64,000 bases of DNA from Cristatella mucedo (taxonomy: Eukaryota > Bryozoa > Phylactolaemata > Cristatellidae): NCBI GenBank assembly GCA_009760855.2, contig WPIO01000032.1, positions 2,191,501-2,255,500 on the forward strand, read 5' to 3'. This document shows, piece by piece, positions 39,411-52,553 of this stretch. Each line of letters opens with the position of its first letter. The stretch's first letter is position 1. The notes beneath the pieces were generated by a model. That model ran no database searches. It was not told the origin of the DNA and worked only from the letters and a program-made list of their open reading frames with translations. A program made the position numbers and the translations under genes.

Positions 39411-39880
39411 GTTGTCATAGACCAGCCTCTCTCTGGCTGTCTAAACTTGTCTATAGATGAGATAAATTTCTCATTCCAAATTTACATTTCATTAGACGAC
39501 CACGTCAGCTCAGCATGCAAGTTTTCCTACTTTCAGCTACATTACATTGGGAAAATTTGCGTTTGCTCAGATAGGGATACTACATCTAAATTAGTCCGCG
39601 TATTTGTGACGTCCCATCTTGACCTCTAATTCATTACTTGCTGGTCTACCGACCAGAGCAATCCAGGTACTCAGAGTTGGTGCAAAACTCTGCAGCAAGG
39701 CTTGTCTGTATCACGCCACTTCTCACCGACCTGCACTGGATACCAGTCAAGCAGCCCAATGACTTCAACATTCTACCACTCAGTTAACGGTCCACTAATT
39801 CCTTGGGTCCAGCCTACTTGTCAGATCTACATCTCACTACGTTACGCATCTTAAAACCTGCATTTTTGATCTTTAACATC
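39411..39880 (+). mobile_element. Composite LINE debris between units 1 and 2
   Basis: A LINE-B endonuclease scrap (CCTCTCTCTGGCTGTCTAAA, as at 49460) joins a family-A C-terminal stretch (ACTTTCAGCTACATTAC.., LDLCKSLL-like codons, TAGGCTTGTCTGT) without a 3' tail. Both are decayed. Confidence 0.6.
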
Positions 39881-40449
39881 TGTAACACCCACACAGTCTT
39901 AGTTACTTTTCTGAGTTACTGACTGAGAGACATTACTTTACCTTACATAAAGTGAGACTGCAGCAACGAGTGATACCAACGACGATTCGGCGACAGACAA
40001 GCGGATGCTATACATAAGGGCTACAGATTCCGCCTTTTGGTGCTTATCAAAGCCTGCACGTGAACCAGCCAAAAATTATCTCGTTGTGAACGTCCAAGCA
40101 ATGGCCAATCATTGAATAGTGAATTCAAGCAAACCGTGAAAGTCTCATAGAGCTTAAAGTAACCCTATATAATTATCACCCGCTGCAAGTCTCTTCATAA
40201 CCTAAATGCAAGTTAAGAAAGGCTCAAGTTTTATATCCCAATCATCTCATAGTGCTGAGCTTCCATCCGGAAAACGTGCAGTCAGGAACTCTGAGGAATG
40301 TAATAGGATAAGTTGCGAGATGTTGTTGGGAATAAAGACGTCAGCAGTTTGCCATTGCGTATTTTATTGTGATGAATAATCTCGCGACGCTAGCATAACC
40401 GTATTTCAAAAGTGTATAATGCGTGCATTCAGATCTAACGAGTGTCTGT

Positions 40450-40820
40450 TTAATGCCAGGCGCCCAACCTTTCGCCCCATTCTTTGCCTTTATTGTTATT
40501 ATTATTGCTATTGTTATTCCGACCGGAATTGTTATTGTGGTTATGGTTGTTATTTGTGGCGTGGTTATTGTTACTGTAGTTGTTGTTATTCTTTCCTTCC
40601 CAGCCGTGGCCACCAAGCTCTCCCCAGCTGTTCTCATCCAAGCCCCATCCTCCGGCGCCTGTGCTGGCAGTAAGAGAAGAAACGAGACATGCGATGCCGG
40701 TAGGGCTAGCCACAATGACATAAGATGTATAAATCAGATGAGCTTACCAAAAAAACGATAGATTCCTAAGTAATCACCCGCTACCAATGCCTAAAAGATC
40801 ACGACTTGCGTTAGCTTCAT
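40450..40820 (-). pseudogene. Dead Asn-rich gene, array unit 2
   Basis: Exon 1 (40820-40778) begins MKLTQVVIF and then has a TAG at 40793-40791 inside the signal peptide. The donor has changed from GTAAGT to GTGATT. At the exon-2 edge (40667) the acceptor AG has become TG; the nearest AG, 4 bp inside, would shift the frame. Exon 2 itself (40667-40450) is still open: STGAGGWGLDENSWGELGGH, then Asn blocks broken by Tyr, Ser, His and Thr, then KGKEWGERLGAWH. The TATA position reads TTTACATAA. Three separate lesions plus promoter decay make expression of a normal product very unlikely. Confidence 0.8.
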
Positions 40821-41934
40821 TGCTGATTTCTATAAGATTGAGCGAGGAGAACTGAATAGCTCGTCAAATGCCTGCCTGAAGAGTGTCTCGGGTTATGTAA
40901 ACAGTCAGCGCCAGGGCATACTGGAGGCTTGCCTAGCGATCAAAAATTTTTTATGCCGAATAAAAAATGAAGTATTTCCAAAATAGCACACTATCTTTTA
41001 TATTCATTAATGCCCCACGTAGCCCAGTCTTTTAATGGCTGAGGTGGCCGCTGGGTAACGACTTGGACGTCATGTGTACTCCGGCTAGTTAGGAAGGAAA
41101 GTAGGTGCACTCTAATTCTTCTATGCACTATAGGTGAGTACTTCGCAGATTTCATTCCATGAGCCATACGATAAGACTAGCTATTTAGATAAGCAGAGGT
41201 TTTGGTTGACTTCCTTCTGAAGGTACCGTCAGATGACTCGAGTGCAGTAAATTAGACGAGCACTGATTTCCTTATTTAAATCACCTGTGACTATTATCTC
41301 AACGTTCTTGTCGCATGAAGGGACTCTGACTGTTATTTGATCTTAAAGTTGAATAAAAACTGTAGTAACGTGATAGATAATTGAAAAAAGTTTTCAATAC
41401 GACAATAGGTGAGAGTAGAGTGCATTAATTAAGGAAATCCCATTACAGACATGAAAAGAAATTAATTGCAAGAATTGCTAAGAAGCACTGTTCCTAAATG
41501 AGATACATCTAAGAAGCCAATAACTGTGTCGTGGAGTTGTCAGCGGATTGCTCTAGGGCAATGGAAAGTGTTAATCTTGGGTTGTATAGAGCTATCTCCA
41601 TTGTTGAACCTGTGGTTTTGAGAAAGCCAAAAGCATAACGAGACGGCAAAGTTTCAAAACCTGCGACCGCCAAGGATTTCAGTGATTTAATTTACGGGAT
41701 TCATCGCAGCAAAAGCATCAGACGAGCACAGTCAACTGGGAAGTCGATGTAACTGCAAGTAAATGCACTTGACTCTATGGTCATGGGAGGCTAAACTCAC
41801 GGACATGTTCAGATGTCAGGTCGCACTTGTAAGTAATAAACTCAGTCAAGGTCCTTGGAGGAGACTAAACGACTCAGTTCATGGAAATACATTTAAGCAT
41901 ACATCATGACTCAATAATATACCGCCGTATAATT

Positions 41935-43562
41935 AAATGCGTCTCCCTCTTTAACTCCGCAAAGCCACAAAGACTATGTGGGTGTTATGCAGAAGAGTTT
42001 TGCATAGCAGACTCACAGACTAAGCGGCTTTCGGTAGGTATTCGGTAGCCAACAGACTTCATCTCACGCATCAAAGAGAAAGCGGGAAGAAAAGCAGAGT
42101 CAGATGGGCAGTTGAGTAGTAAGCAGCTCAGGACCGCTGAAAAGGATGTGCCATAGTCGGCAACATGAGCGTAGTTGTCATTGCGTAAGAATTGTAGAAG
42201 GGCGTTTTACAGCCTACGACCTGCAGAGCTTAGGCTTCTGTTGCCAACGGTCTTTAAGCGTAGGAATGGAACAGCTAATTTATTGACCATACTGAACCTG
42301 AGAGCCCGATGAGGCTGAAACTGGTGCAGCAGTTCAGCAAGGTATGAGAGTCATGCCATGGCGAGCCTTGTGGGTTAACGTAGGAACTTTGCTCGGTATC
42401 CATTGATCAGCCGGCAGCCATCATAGCTCTTTTTGCAAAGGAGACACGTGGTCAAACCTCTGGGACTTGAAAACTAGCCTTGCAGTCATACTCATAGCCA
42501 GCTGAAAAGGCCTAGTTCCTTTTTTCGGTAGCCCGGCCAAAAGGAAATTACACTACTCTAATCGCGACAAAACCAAGAAGCTAGTTAACTTTTTGCAAGC
42601 CACTGTGAAAGACAGCTCCTAATCTTAGATAGGGATCAGACGTGATGGCTAGCTTTAGAAGCAGTCTTATAAATGAAGCTTTTAAAATTTAGGCTGTTGT
42701 CAAAAACGACATTTTACTTTCGAGCACGCGGTGATGGTGGCACAATAGCATCACCTATTAGAAGAGTATAGCGTTTTCACCCAGCCATACGCTTAGGGTT
42801 TCCTTTGAGCAGCAGTTTGGTTTAATCGCCATTTAGTCTCAATTTTCCGACATCTAGGATTGAATATCGTCAAGGCAAGAATTCAGTTTATCAGTTGCTG
42901 CAGCTGATTCCGACGGTTTTAATGACAAATAACTAAGTATCGTCAGTATAAAAGTGATATTTTACTCCTGGGCCTTAATAACTTTTCCCAGAGGTTGAGT
43001 ATAAATGGAGAATAGCAATGGACCGAGGACGGACCCTTGAGGGACTCCACAGGTGACCCGTCTCATGTGTTAGACCTGACCTCAACATGACACGGATTGA
43101 ACACGATGAGACAAGTAAGATTTAAACTACCCCGGTGCCTCATCCACATGACCGATCGTTGTTCTCAATCGTTCAAGTAGAACATTGTGATCAATGGTGT
43201 CGACGGCAACTGATAGATGTAGCAGAAATAAGGCAGTGCTATTCCCGACATCGTCGCCACATGGAATGTCATTGTTAACACGGAGGAGAACGGCTTCAGA
43301 GGAGTTCTGCCTCTTGAACCCCGATTGAGACATTCCTGATATTAATTCTTTTGAGTATGTCCGATCAGATGCTTAGCGACAATTTTTTCGAGAATCTTTG
43401 ACAAGAAAGGAAGAAGGGAAACTGGGTGACAGTTGGCGAGGACCTCTGTATCTAAGCCCGGCTTTTTAAGTATGGGTCTAACGATTGCCGATTTGAAGGA
43501 CTTGGGTACAAGCCCTTTTTCCAAAGAAGCATTAAAAATCTCGGCAAATATATGCACACTAT
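41935..43562 (-). mobile_element. LINE family B insertion in unit 2
   Basis: The left edge is the 3' end (CGTCTCCCTCTTTAACTCCG and TGTGGGTGTTATGCAG, reversed). Rightwards come the C-terminal domain and RT pieces: IVRPILKKPGLDTEVLANCH, the PVSLLPFLSKILEKIVAK block, and a decayed DTIDHNVLLERLRTT (motif A). The unit sequence resumes at about 43563 (CTTATCCAGGTAATGG). It is 5'-truncated and dead. It is absent at this site in the other units. Confidence 0.85.
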
Positions 43563-45701
43563 TAAAGGGTCTTATCCAGGTAATGGTAGTGAATCGGAGT
43601 AGCCAAGCCATGCTTGACGACAAAGACTGCTGCATATTCGCATAGCAATAGATGTGGCTGCTACTTGTAGATTTGCTATGGTGCCCTCGCCAATGCAGTG
43701 TCTAGGACTCGATTGAGGTCCTGGTACACCGTCACACTGCCTGATGATAGGATCGATGATTTAATGAGGCGGCAGCATCCCATACTGTATTGGATGTATG
43801 GTTAGGCACTGTGTAGCAGTCCCTTTAAGCTGCCCGAATTCCAATCGAATTGGTAGTCCGCATATACTGGCAGACCCTCTTGTCGATTGAAGTGCTAGGA
43901 ATCAAATTTTAGAACACGAAAGGAAAGTTTATTAAAGTATAAAGCCTTATAAAGCATAGCAATCTTATTACCACAGTGATGTATGGTGCTGGTTAAACTA
44001 TGATGACACTGAGATTATTGGGAAATGCTCTGGTACGTGAGACGAAGATTAAGGCAGCTAAGTACTCAAAGTACACTATCATCAATTAGGTATGTCAATG
44101 CAGATACATTCATTCGCTGAGAGAGGTTACTGAAAACCTTACGTGGGGCGCACCTTATGCGTCAGTGCCTGGTGGAATAAATTGAGCTAGTTGATCAGCT
44201 AGTCGTAAATGAGCGGGAGATGCTCAAGTACTCAGGCATATCTTCAACGTTACCACCACTCATTAATCAGCCATACTGCGGAATCGCATCTGGAATCGGC
44301 TATCTCGAGTTCTACTATTTCGTCATCTTGGGACAAACCGATATCAATTTTAGAAGTCGACGAAGAGTTTGATCGATGTCTTTGCAAGTAAGAAAGGACT
44401 AGAAATTGAGAAACTGAGCTCCGGAGTCCAGGAACTGGACATCACATGTTTATGGTTGTGAAGGAACTGAACAGCTAATTTGTTGTACTCTGAGAATCGG
44501 ACAGCACGAGGAGGCTGAAGTTGGTGCAGCAATTCATCTAGGTTCATAGAAGTGACACCGTGGCAGGCCTTTTTGGGTCAGTCTTCAAATATGTACTCTG
44601 CATTCGTTGATCGACCGGAAGCCACCGAAGCTTGTTTAGGAAAGGAGATACGCAGTGAAACCTCTAGGACCGTCTAGCCTAGGAGAAAGCCAACGTGCTC
44701 GCATGCCTAGATTAGCATAGTAGAGCTACAACTAAGAGTGACCGCCCATACCGTAATACTTGAAGGCCATACACATATCCCTGAATGGGCTATTGAAAAG
44801 CCCTGGTGGGCTATGCAGGCGTGGACGACCAGCGAGCACGTTGAACAACTGACATTTTATCGCTAGAGTATAACTCTACTTCTGACCTCTAATTTATTAC
44901 TTCAAATGACATTAAGTATCGCATAGACCATAGCTGACAATATAATATTTGGCTTTGGGTTTTTAACTATCTCATCGCAGCCGAGGAACACTGCAGTTCT
45001 AGTCATTAAAGTCGAGAAACCCTTAATAACACCTCAATAATTATAATATGTTTGAGATATATTATATTATATTATATATTAAGATCTACATTAGAGGTTA
45101 GTTTAAAGTAAACCGGTAACACCCAAACAGTCCTAGTTACTTTGCCGAGTTACTGACCGGGATACATAACCTGACTGTACGTAAAGTGAGACTGAAGCAA
45201 AGAGCACTGCAGCCGACGACTCGGCGTCAGACAGGCGGATGCTATAAGTGTGGGCTACAGTTTCGCGTCCTGGTAACTATTGAAGCATGCTCATGAAATA
45301 GCCAAACGTTCTCCCAGTGTAAATGTCCAAGCAATAACGAGTCATCAAACGGCGAATGCAAACTGACCGTGAAGGTATCATGAAGTTTTACGTAACCCTA
45401 TACATTTATCACCAGCTGGAAGTCTTTTTAAAACCTAAATTCAATTTAAGACAGGCTCAGGTTTTAGTTTTGTCACAATCATCTCATAGTGCTGAGCTTC
45501 CACCCAGAAAACGAGCCGTCTGGAACTCAGAAGTATGTCATTGGATAAATTATGAGACAGTGTTAGGAATAAAGACGTAAGCAGGGTTTGCTATTTAATA
45601 TTTTATTATAACAACGAATCTTGCAAACCGCAAGCAAAGCAAACGAATCTTGCAACCCGCATTTCAACGGGGAATCATACTGTCAGAACAGAATAGTGAG
45701 T

Positions 45702-46078
45702 TTAGTGCCATGCACTCAACCTTTCGCCCCATCCTTCGCCTTTGTGGTTATTGTTGTTGTTATTATTATTATTTCCACCAGCATTGTTATTGTTGTTATT
45801 GTTGTTATTTGCACCTTGGTTGTTGTTGTTATTATTGTTGTTGTTCTTCTTCTCTCCCCAGCCGTGTCCACCAAGCTCTCCCCAGCTGTTTTCTCCCCTG
45901 CCCCATCCGCCGGCAGCTGTGCTGGCTGCAAGAGAAAAAACGAAGCATGCGATGCCAATGGGGCTAGCAACAACGAAATGCGACACATAAATCATCCTAG
46001 CTTATAAGAAAAACTGTGGATTGCAAAGTACTTACCCGCGACCAATGCCAACAGGATCATGACTTGCGTTAACTTCAT
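45702..46078 (-). CDS. Secreted Asn-rich protein, array unit 3
   Basis: Exons 46078-46036 and 45925-45702 with a 110-bp phase-1 intron (G|GTAAGT ... CTTGCAG). The product is 88 residues. The signal peptide is identical to that of unit 1. The head is GGWGRGENSWGELGGHGWGE followed by KK, then Asn blocks of 9, 9 and 9 separated by QGA and AGG, then HKGEGWGERLSAWH. Exon 1 and promoter are unit-1-like while exon 2 and most of the intron are unit-4/6-like, so the gene is a mosaic. AATAAA is present at 45607-45602. No lesion is visible in the coding sequence. Confidence 0.78.
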
Positions 46079-46150
46079 TGCTGATTTCTTCGCGACTGTG
46101 CTAGGAGAACTGAATAGCTCGTCGAATGCCTACCTCAAGAGGGTCTCGGG

Positions 46151-46159
46151 CTATATGAA
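46151..46159 (-). promoter_or_regulatory. Weakened TATA box, unit 3
   Basis: Same TTCATATAG form as unit 1, consistent with the shared recent origin of this part. Confidence 0.5.
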
Positions 46160-48691
46160 CAGACGGCGCTCGGGCACAGTGGAGGGTTGCCTAGCGATCG
46201 AAGTAATTTTATGTCGAATAGAAAATGAGGCAGGACCAAAATAGCAGACTTTCGTTTGTCGTCACTACCTCTTGAGGCCCAGCCAGGTTTTAATGGCTGA
46301 GGCGGCCGCTGGGTGACAACTTGGACATCATGTGTACCCTGTCTAGTTAGGAAGGAAAGTAGATACACCCTCTAATTCTTCTAGGCTGCAAACTTGGTAG
46401 AGATGTCTACCTTCTTCATCGCTGAATGTGTTCAGAGACTTCATTGCATGAGCTTTGACATAGACTAGCTATTAGGCCAAGCAGAGGTGTTGGTTGACTT
46501 CCTCCTGAAGGTAATGTCAGATAACTTGAGTGAGTAAATTAGACGAGCACTTATTTCCTAGTTTGAATCGCCGATGAGTATTATCTAAACATACTAGCTG
46601 CACGATGTGACTCTGACTGCTATTTGATATTACAGTTGAATCAAAACTTCCGTTTAGTCATAGATACGGGAAAAAGTCTGTCAATACGTCAATACGTGAG
46701 AGTGGAGTGCATTGCGAAAGGAAATCTCATTGCTGACATGGAAGTCAAATGCGAGAGTTCTTATAAAAATACGGTTCGCAAATGAGCTAGATCTATAAAA
46801 CTCACAACAGTGTCATGCAATTGTCAGGAGCTAGATCCTGGTCTATCCGAAGCGTCAATTTCCGCTTTGACTGAGCTATCTTAATGCTTGAACCGGTGGC
46901 TTGATGAAAGCCCAGAGCATTGCAAAAAGGCAAAGATCGTCAACTCGCTAACTCCGAAGATTTACCTAATTTTATTCTGGGGTTTCATTTCAGCGAAAGC
47001 ATCGGCCGAGCACAGACAACTGGAAAGTAGATGCAAATGCAATTTTCGCCCTTGACTCTATGGTTCCAGGAGGCTAAATTCACGGACATGGTCAGATGTC
47101 AGATCGGACATTTAATTAATAAACTCAGGCAAGTTCGTTGGAGAAGATTAAACGACTCGGCTCAAGGAAAACATTTCAGCATAAATTATGAGTCAAGAAT
47201 GCTAATGCTCACGCAATTTAGAGCCGTATCTAGGTAATGGTCGTGAATCGAGGGAGCCAAGCCATCCTTGACGACGATGACTGCTGCATAATCGCATACC
47301 CATAGCCTGGCTGCTACTTGCAGACTAGCTATGCTGTCCTTGCCAATGGCAGTCACTTGGACTCGGGTGAGGTCCTGCTGCACCATCGCTTTGCCTGATG
47401 AAGAAATCGGCGATTTAATGAGGCCGAAGCTTTGCAAGCTGTATTATATGTACTGCTAGGCAATCTGAAGCAATTGTTTTAAGCTGCCTACATTCGACCC
47501 AATAAATTCGCTAGCGAATAATGCCAAATCCTCCTACCAATTAAATTCCTAGGAATCACGTTTTAGAGTAGGAAAGTAGAGTCACTTGAAGTATACAGAT
47601 TTATATATCACAACCACCTTGTTTCTGCAATGAGATACGGTACTGGCTAAACTCCGATGACACGGAGATGATTAGGACATGCTCTGGTACGTGAGACGAA
47701 GAGTAGGGTAGCTAAATACGAAAAGTACACTACCGTAAATTTGATATGTCAGTGAGGATACATTCGTTAAGAGAGGTTACTGACAACCTTATGTAGTGCT
47801 CACCATATGAGTCAGCGCCTGGTGGGGAAAATTGGGCCAGTTCAGTAGCTATTCATAAATGAGCAGGAGAAGGTCAAGTACTCAGGCATATCTTCGACGT
47901 TCCCACCACTCTATAATCAGCCATACTGTGAATAGATACCTGCAATCGGCTATCGCTAGTTCAACTATTTCGTCATCGCATGATACACCGATATCATGTT
48001 TAAAAGTCAACGGAGAGTTTGATCGATGTCTTTGCAAATAACGGATGATTAGGAATTGTGGAAGTGAACTCCGGAGTCCTGGAACTGGAAATCACATGCT
48101 TATGTTGTCAATGGTTGTGAAGGAACTGAACAGCTAATTTTTTGTCCTCAGAGAACATGACAGCACGAGGAGGCTGAAGTTAGTGCAGCAGTTCCTCTAG
48201 GTTCATAGAAGTGACACCATGGCAGGCTTTATGGGTCAGTCTTCAAAAATGTACTCTGCATTCGTTGATCGACCGGAAGCCACCGAAGCTTCTTTAGAAA
48301 AGGAAAAACGCAGTGAAACCTCTGGGACCGTCTAACCTATCGGAGAAATCCAATGTGCTCACATGCCTTGATTAGCAGAGTAGAGCTAAAACTAAGATTG
48401 ACCGTCCATGCCGTAATACTTGAGCGCCATATTCGTCGCCCTGAATGGGCTGTTGAAAAACCGTGGTGGGCTATGCAGGCGCTAGAGCATAACTCTACAT
48501 CCATCCTTTAATTTATTACCTCAAATGAAATTAATTATCGCATATAATACAGCTGGTAATAAAATATTTGGCTTCGGCTTTTGAATCGTCTAATCCCAGC
48601 CTCGTATTTAACTAGTCCTAGTAATAAAAATCGAGGAATCGTTGAGAATATCTGGACAAATACAGTCTAAGATTTATCATAACATTATGTT

Positions 48692-48695
<4 letters not shown>

Positions 48696-48739
<44 letters not shown>
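48696..48739. repeat. (TA)n at the unit 3/4 border
   Basis: A pure TA tract. Units 3 and 6 begin after a related but shorter ATATTATATTATAT border. Confidence 0.95.
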
Positions 48740-48740
<1 letters not shown>

Positions 48741-48959
48741 TATATACATTAGAGATTACTTTACAGTACATCTGTAACACCCAAACAGTCATAGTTACTT
48801 TGATGAGTTACTGACAGAGCCACCTTGCCTTCTGCTATGAGATTGAGAGTGAGACTGCAGGAAAGAGCACTGCCCCCAAGTCGTCAGCGGCAGACAGGCG
48901 GTTGCTGTACGTATGGGCAACACATTCCTCCTTTTTGTGATTATCAAAGCATGCATAGT

Positions 48960-51900
48960 ACTTGTTGTGGCAGTAGCCAACCCGCCGTAGCCCAGCACGG
49001 TGTGAAACGGCGACCGGCGGCCATTACTAAAGTCCAATTCAAATTCAAAGGGCCAGCGTCTGCCGGTCTGAATACACAACGACGTGAATACAAGCCACTT
49101 CCTTGCCGTCGCCCAGTATTTTTAAAGCCTCTTAAATTCCGCCTACTCAATGTCCGCTCGCTAAAAACCAAGGGGTTACTTATCCGCGATCAGGTGGTCC
49201 AGGAGAAGCTAGATGCATTTCTGCTTACTGAAACTTGGATGACGCCTTGTTCCAGTAGCTGTATTTCTGAGACCACTCCACTCGGATTCTCATTCTATCA
49301 GTCCATGAGTTCTGACAAGGTTGGTGGCGGGTTGCAATTGTTGTTCGCGAGTCGTTTGGCTATAAGATGTGCAGTTTTTCGCATGAGCCATCGTTAGAAT
49401 CGGTTGCAGTCAGGTCTTCATCAAAGATCATGCCTCTCACTGTTATCATATACCAGCCTCCCTCTGGCTGTCTAAACTTGTTTATAGATGAGTTTTCAGA
49501 GTTCCTCGCTGAAATATTTGTGTGACATGCCGTTACGGATTTTAGGAGACTTCAATATTCACGTTGACAACCCTAGCAACAGCCAGATCCGCTCATTTCT
49601 TGACTGACTGGAGAATGTTGGTTTGGTCCAACACCTTAATCATACCACCGACGTCGGTGGCCACATTCTAGATCTCGTGATCACTAAGGATGTCCTCCCC
49701 ACTGACCTTGAGGTGTGCCCACTGACCCTCTCAGATCATTGTTCAGTCTCGTTTACTGTTCCTGCTCGCTTGTACATACAGGGTAATGTCGAACTTGTAA
49801 ACGACGTAACTTAAAAAGCATTGACATAGACAAGTTTTTGAAATCTGTTTGTGCTGCAGGTCTTTTTGATATGCATTCAGTCTTGACCGGCAACCTCGAT
49901 ACCCTCGCTGATGCGATAAACATGACACTCAGGAGTGCTCTTGACAAGCATGCTCCCGTTCATTCTATCCGTGTTCAAAGTCGTCGAGAATCCTTTCAAT
50001 TTACAAAAAACTCCTAAATATGCGCCGGGTTAAGCGCAGGTTTGCACGTCGTATCAAGAAATCGGGGTCTGATGCAGATCTAGTCAATTTCAAAGACTAC
50101 CTTGGAGTTTACACCCGAAAGCTTAAACAAACAAGGGCTTCTTTTTTCATCCGAAAGCTGAATTCCTGCCAGTCGGACCCTAAACAGATTTGTAAGACAG
50201 TAAACCATTTACTGGCCAATCCTGTGAGGTCTGAATATCCAGATATTAAGGGCTCAGCCGAATAGTTTTCCGCCTTCTTTACTGAAAAAATTGTGCACAT
50301 TCGTGCCTCTATTAAGCCTCCTCCGACTAAAGCAACCGTGGTTCCACAACCTGTAACCTTCCTTAAAAGGTTCTCCGAGGTTTCTGCATGCTATGTGGCT
50401 ACCTTAGCAAGAGGTTTAGCTTTAGCAAAAAGATCTCGTCTCCTGAAGACCCTATACCCAAATCTCTGTGGTCTTCACTAGCAGACCAACTTAGCCCTGC
50501 AATAAGCAAGATTGTTAATGCTTCTCTGTGAAAAGGTGTCGTCCCCAAGCCTTTCAAATCGTCAATTGTTAATCCCATACTTAAAAAGCCTAAATTAGAT
50601 GCAGAGGTCCTTGCAAACTACCGCCACATTTCCCTTCTTCCTTTCTTGTCAAAGATTCTTGAAAATATTATTGCTAAGCAGCTGGTTGAACATATTGAAT
50701 GCAATATTGTATTGAAAAGAATGAAATGCCAGAAACATTTCAACCAGGGTTCAAGAGGCAGCACTGCACTGAAACTAATCTCCTCCGTGTTAACAAATGA
50801 CACTCTATGTGGCAACGATGACGGGAATGTCATTGCCCTAGCTCTGCTAGATGTGTATGCTGCCTTCGACACCATTGATCACGATTTTCTGCTTGAACAA
50901 TTGAGAACAACGATCGGTCTGGCAGACGAAGCACTGGCGTGGTTTAAAACACACTTGTCGGATCGTTTTCAATCCGTGTCGTGCGGAGGTCAGGTCTCAC
51001 ACATAAAACGGGTCACCTGTGGAGTCCCTCAAGGGTATGTACTCGGTCCCCAGCTGTTCTCTATTTATACACAACCTCTGCAAAAAGTGATTAAGGCCGA
51101 CGGAGTAGGATATCACTTTTATGCTGACGATACTCAGATGTATTTTTAATTCAAACCGAACCGTCAGATTTTGCTGCAGCATCTGAGAAACTAAATAAGC
51201 TTGCCTTGCCGATATTCGTTCCTGAATGTCAGAAAACTTCCTGAAATTAAATGATGAAAAAACCGAACCGCTGCTCATAGGACACCCTAAGCGTGTGGCT
51301 GGATTAAAAGACTTTGCCCTTCTAATAGGTGGTGCTAATGTGCAACCATCACCACGTGCTCAAAATTTAGATGTCGTTTTCAACTGCTACCTCAATTTTA
51401 AAAGCTTCATTTAGAAGACTGCTTCAAGAGCTAGCCATCACGTCCGATCCATATCCAAGATCAGGAGCTGTCTCCTACAGTTGCGTGTAAAAAAATTTAC
51501 CTAGTTCCTTAGTTCTGTCTTGGCTTGAGTGTTGTAATTCCCTTTTGACTGTTCTACTGAAGAAAGCTATTAGGCCACTGCAGCTTGCTATGAATATGGC
51601 TGCAAGATTAGTCCTCAAGTCCAAGATGTTTAAGCACGTGTCTCCGTATTTAAAAGAGCTAGGATGGATGTTAGTTGAGCAACGGATACGGAGCAAAGTT
51701 CTTACGCTGACCCACAAGGCCGCTACAGCTTTGCTCCTTCGTACCTGGCTTAACTGCTGCATCGGTTTCAGCCTGTTCGAGCCCTCAGGTCCTGTGCGGA
51801 CAATAAATTTGCTGTCCCATTCCTACGCTTCAAGACCATTGGCGACAGAAGTTTTAGCTCTGCAGGTCCTAGACTGTGGGACTCACTTGAATAATTCTTA

Positions 51901-52175
51901 CGCAACGACAACTACTCACCTTGGGCCGAATATGGCTCATTCCTTTCAGCGATTCTGAGCTGCTACTTCCACGCTACTCACTACCTCAACTGCTCTCCTG
52001 ACTCTGCTATGCTTCCCACTTTCTCTTTGTTACGTGAGACAAAGCCTGTTGGCAACCGATTGCGTACTGAAAGCCGCGTAGGCTCTGAGCGCTCTATGCA
52101 AAACTTTCCTGCGTTACACCCACATTGTCTTTATGAGTTTTTTGAGTTACAGACGGAGATACATCCACATGAAAT
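48960..52175 (+). mobile_element. LINE family B, longest copy in the window
   Basis: About 3.2 kb in element order. The endonuclease has LNVRSLKTKGLLIRD, LLTETWMTP and GGGLQLLFA (49.12-49.40 kb) and ILDLVITKDV with LSDHCSV (49.66-49.75 kb). After a linker, RT has the block FNQGSRGSTAL, motif A ALLDVYAAFDTIDHDF, motif B CGVPQGYVLGPQLFS (Tyr in place of the usual Ser), motif C YHFYADDTQMYF at about 51.10-51.15 kb, and motif D NFLKLNDEKTEPLLIG. A C-terminal domain and a short 3' UTR follow, ending GGAGATACAT. It is a CR1/L2-type element. Frames are broken at several places (for example just after motif C), so it is not active. Unit sequence is found on both sides (CAAAGCATGC left, ATGAAATAGCC right). 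Confidence 0.88.
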
Positions 52176-52466
52176 AGCCAAAAGTTCTCTCAGAGTGAAG
52201 GTCCATCAACCCAATGGCGAATCATTGAATGGTGAATGCAAACTAACCGTAAAACTCTCATTAGGCTAAAAATAACTCTACATAATTATCACCAACTGGA
52301 AGTCTCTTTATAACCTAAATTTAAGTTAAGAAAAGCTCAGGTTTATAATGCATTCATCTCCTAGTGCTGAGCTGCCATCTGTAAAATGCGCCGTCTTGTG
52401 TGTAATTGGATAAATTTTGAGAAGGTGGCTGGAATAAAGATATAAACACGGTTTTGCTATTTAATA

Positions 52467-52472
52467 TTTAAT
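52467..52472 (-). terminator. Variant poly(A) signal, unit 4
   Basis: ATTAAA replaces AATAAA at the matching position downstream of the unit 4 Asn-rich gene. Confidence 0.5.
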
Positions 52473-52553
52473 TGCAATGACGAATCTCGCAACCGCAAGC
52501 ATTGCCCTATTTCAAAAGTGAGTCATGCCTGCTGTCAGAACAAAATAGTGAGT

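Larger units (their letters stand above)
39881..45060. repeat. Array unit 2
   Basis: Starts at an old LINE-B 3' end (TGTAACACCCACACAGTCTT), carries the dead Asn-rich gene, is interrupted by a LINE-B insertion at 41935-43562, and ends with the shared reversed LINE-B fragment (about 44390-44680) and a TA-rich edge. It is the most diverged unit in its left half. Its right half (from about 43.9 kb) is close to the end of unit 5. Confidence 0.8.
45061..48740. repeat. Array unit 3
   Basis: About 3.7 kb without later large insertions, the cleanest unit. The left part (to about 46010) is close to unit 6 (59.72-60.5 kb). The right part (46013-48255) is nearly identical to unit 1. It ends at the (TA)n tract. 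Confidence 0.88.
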
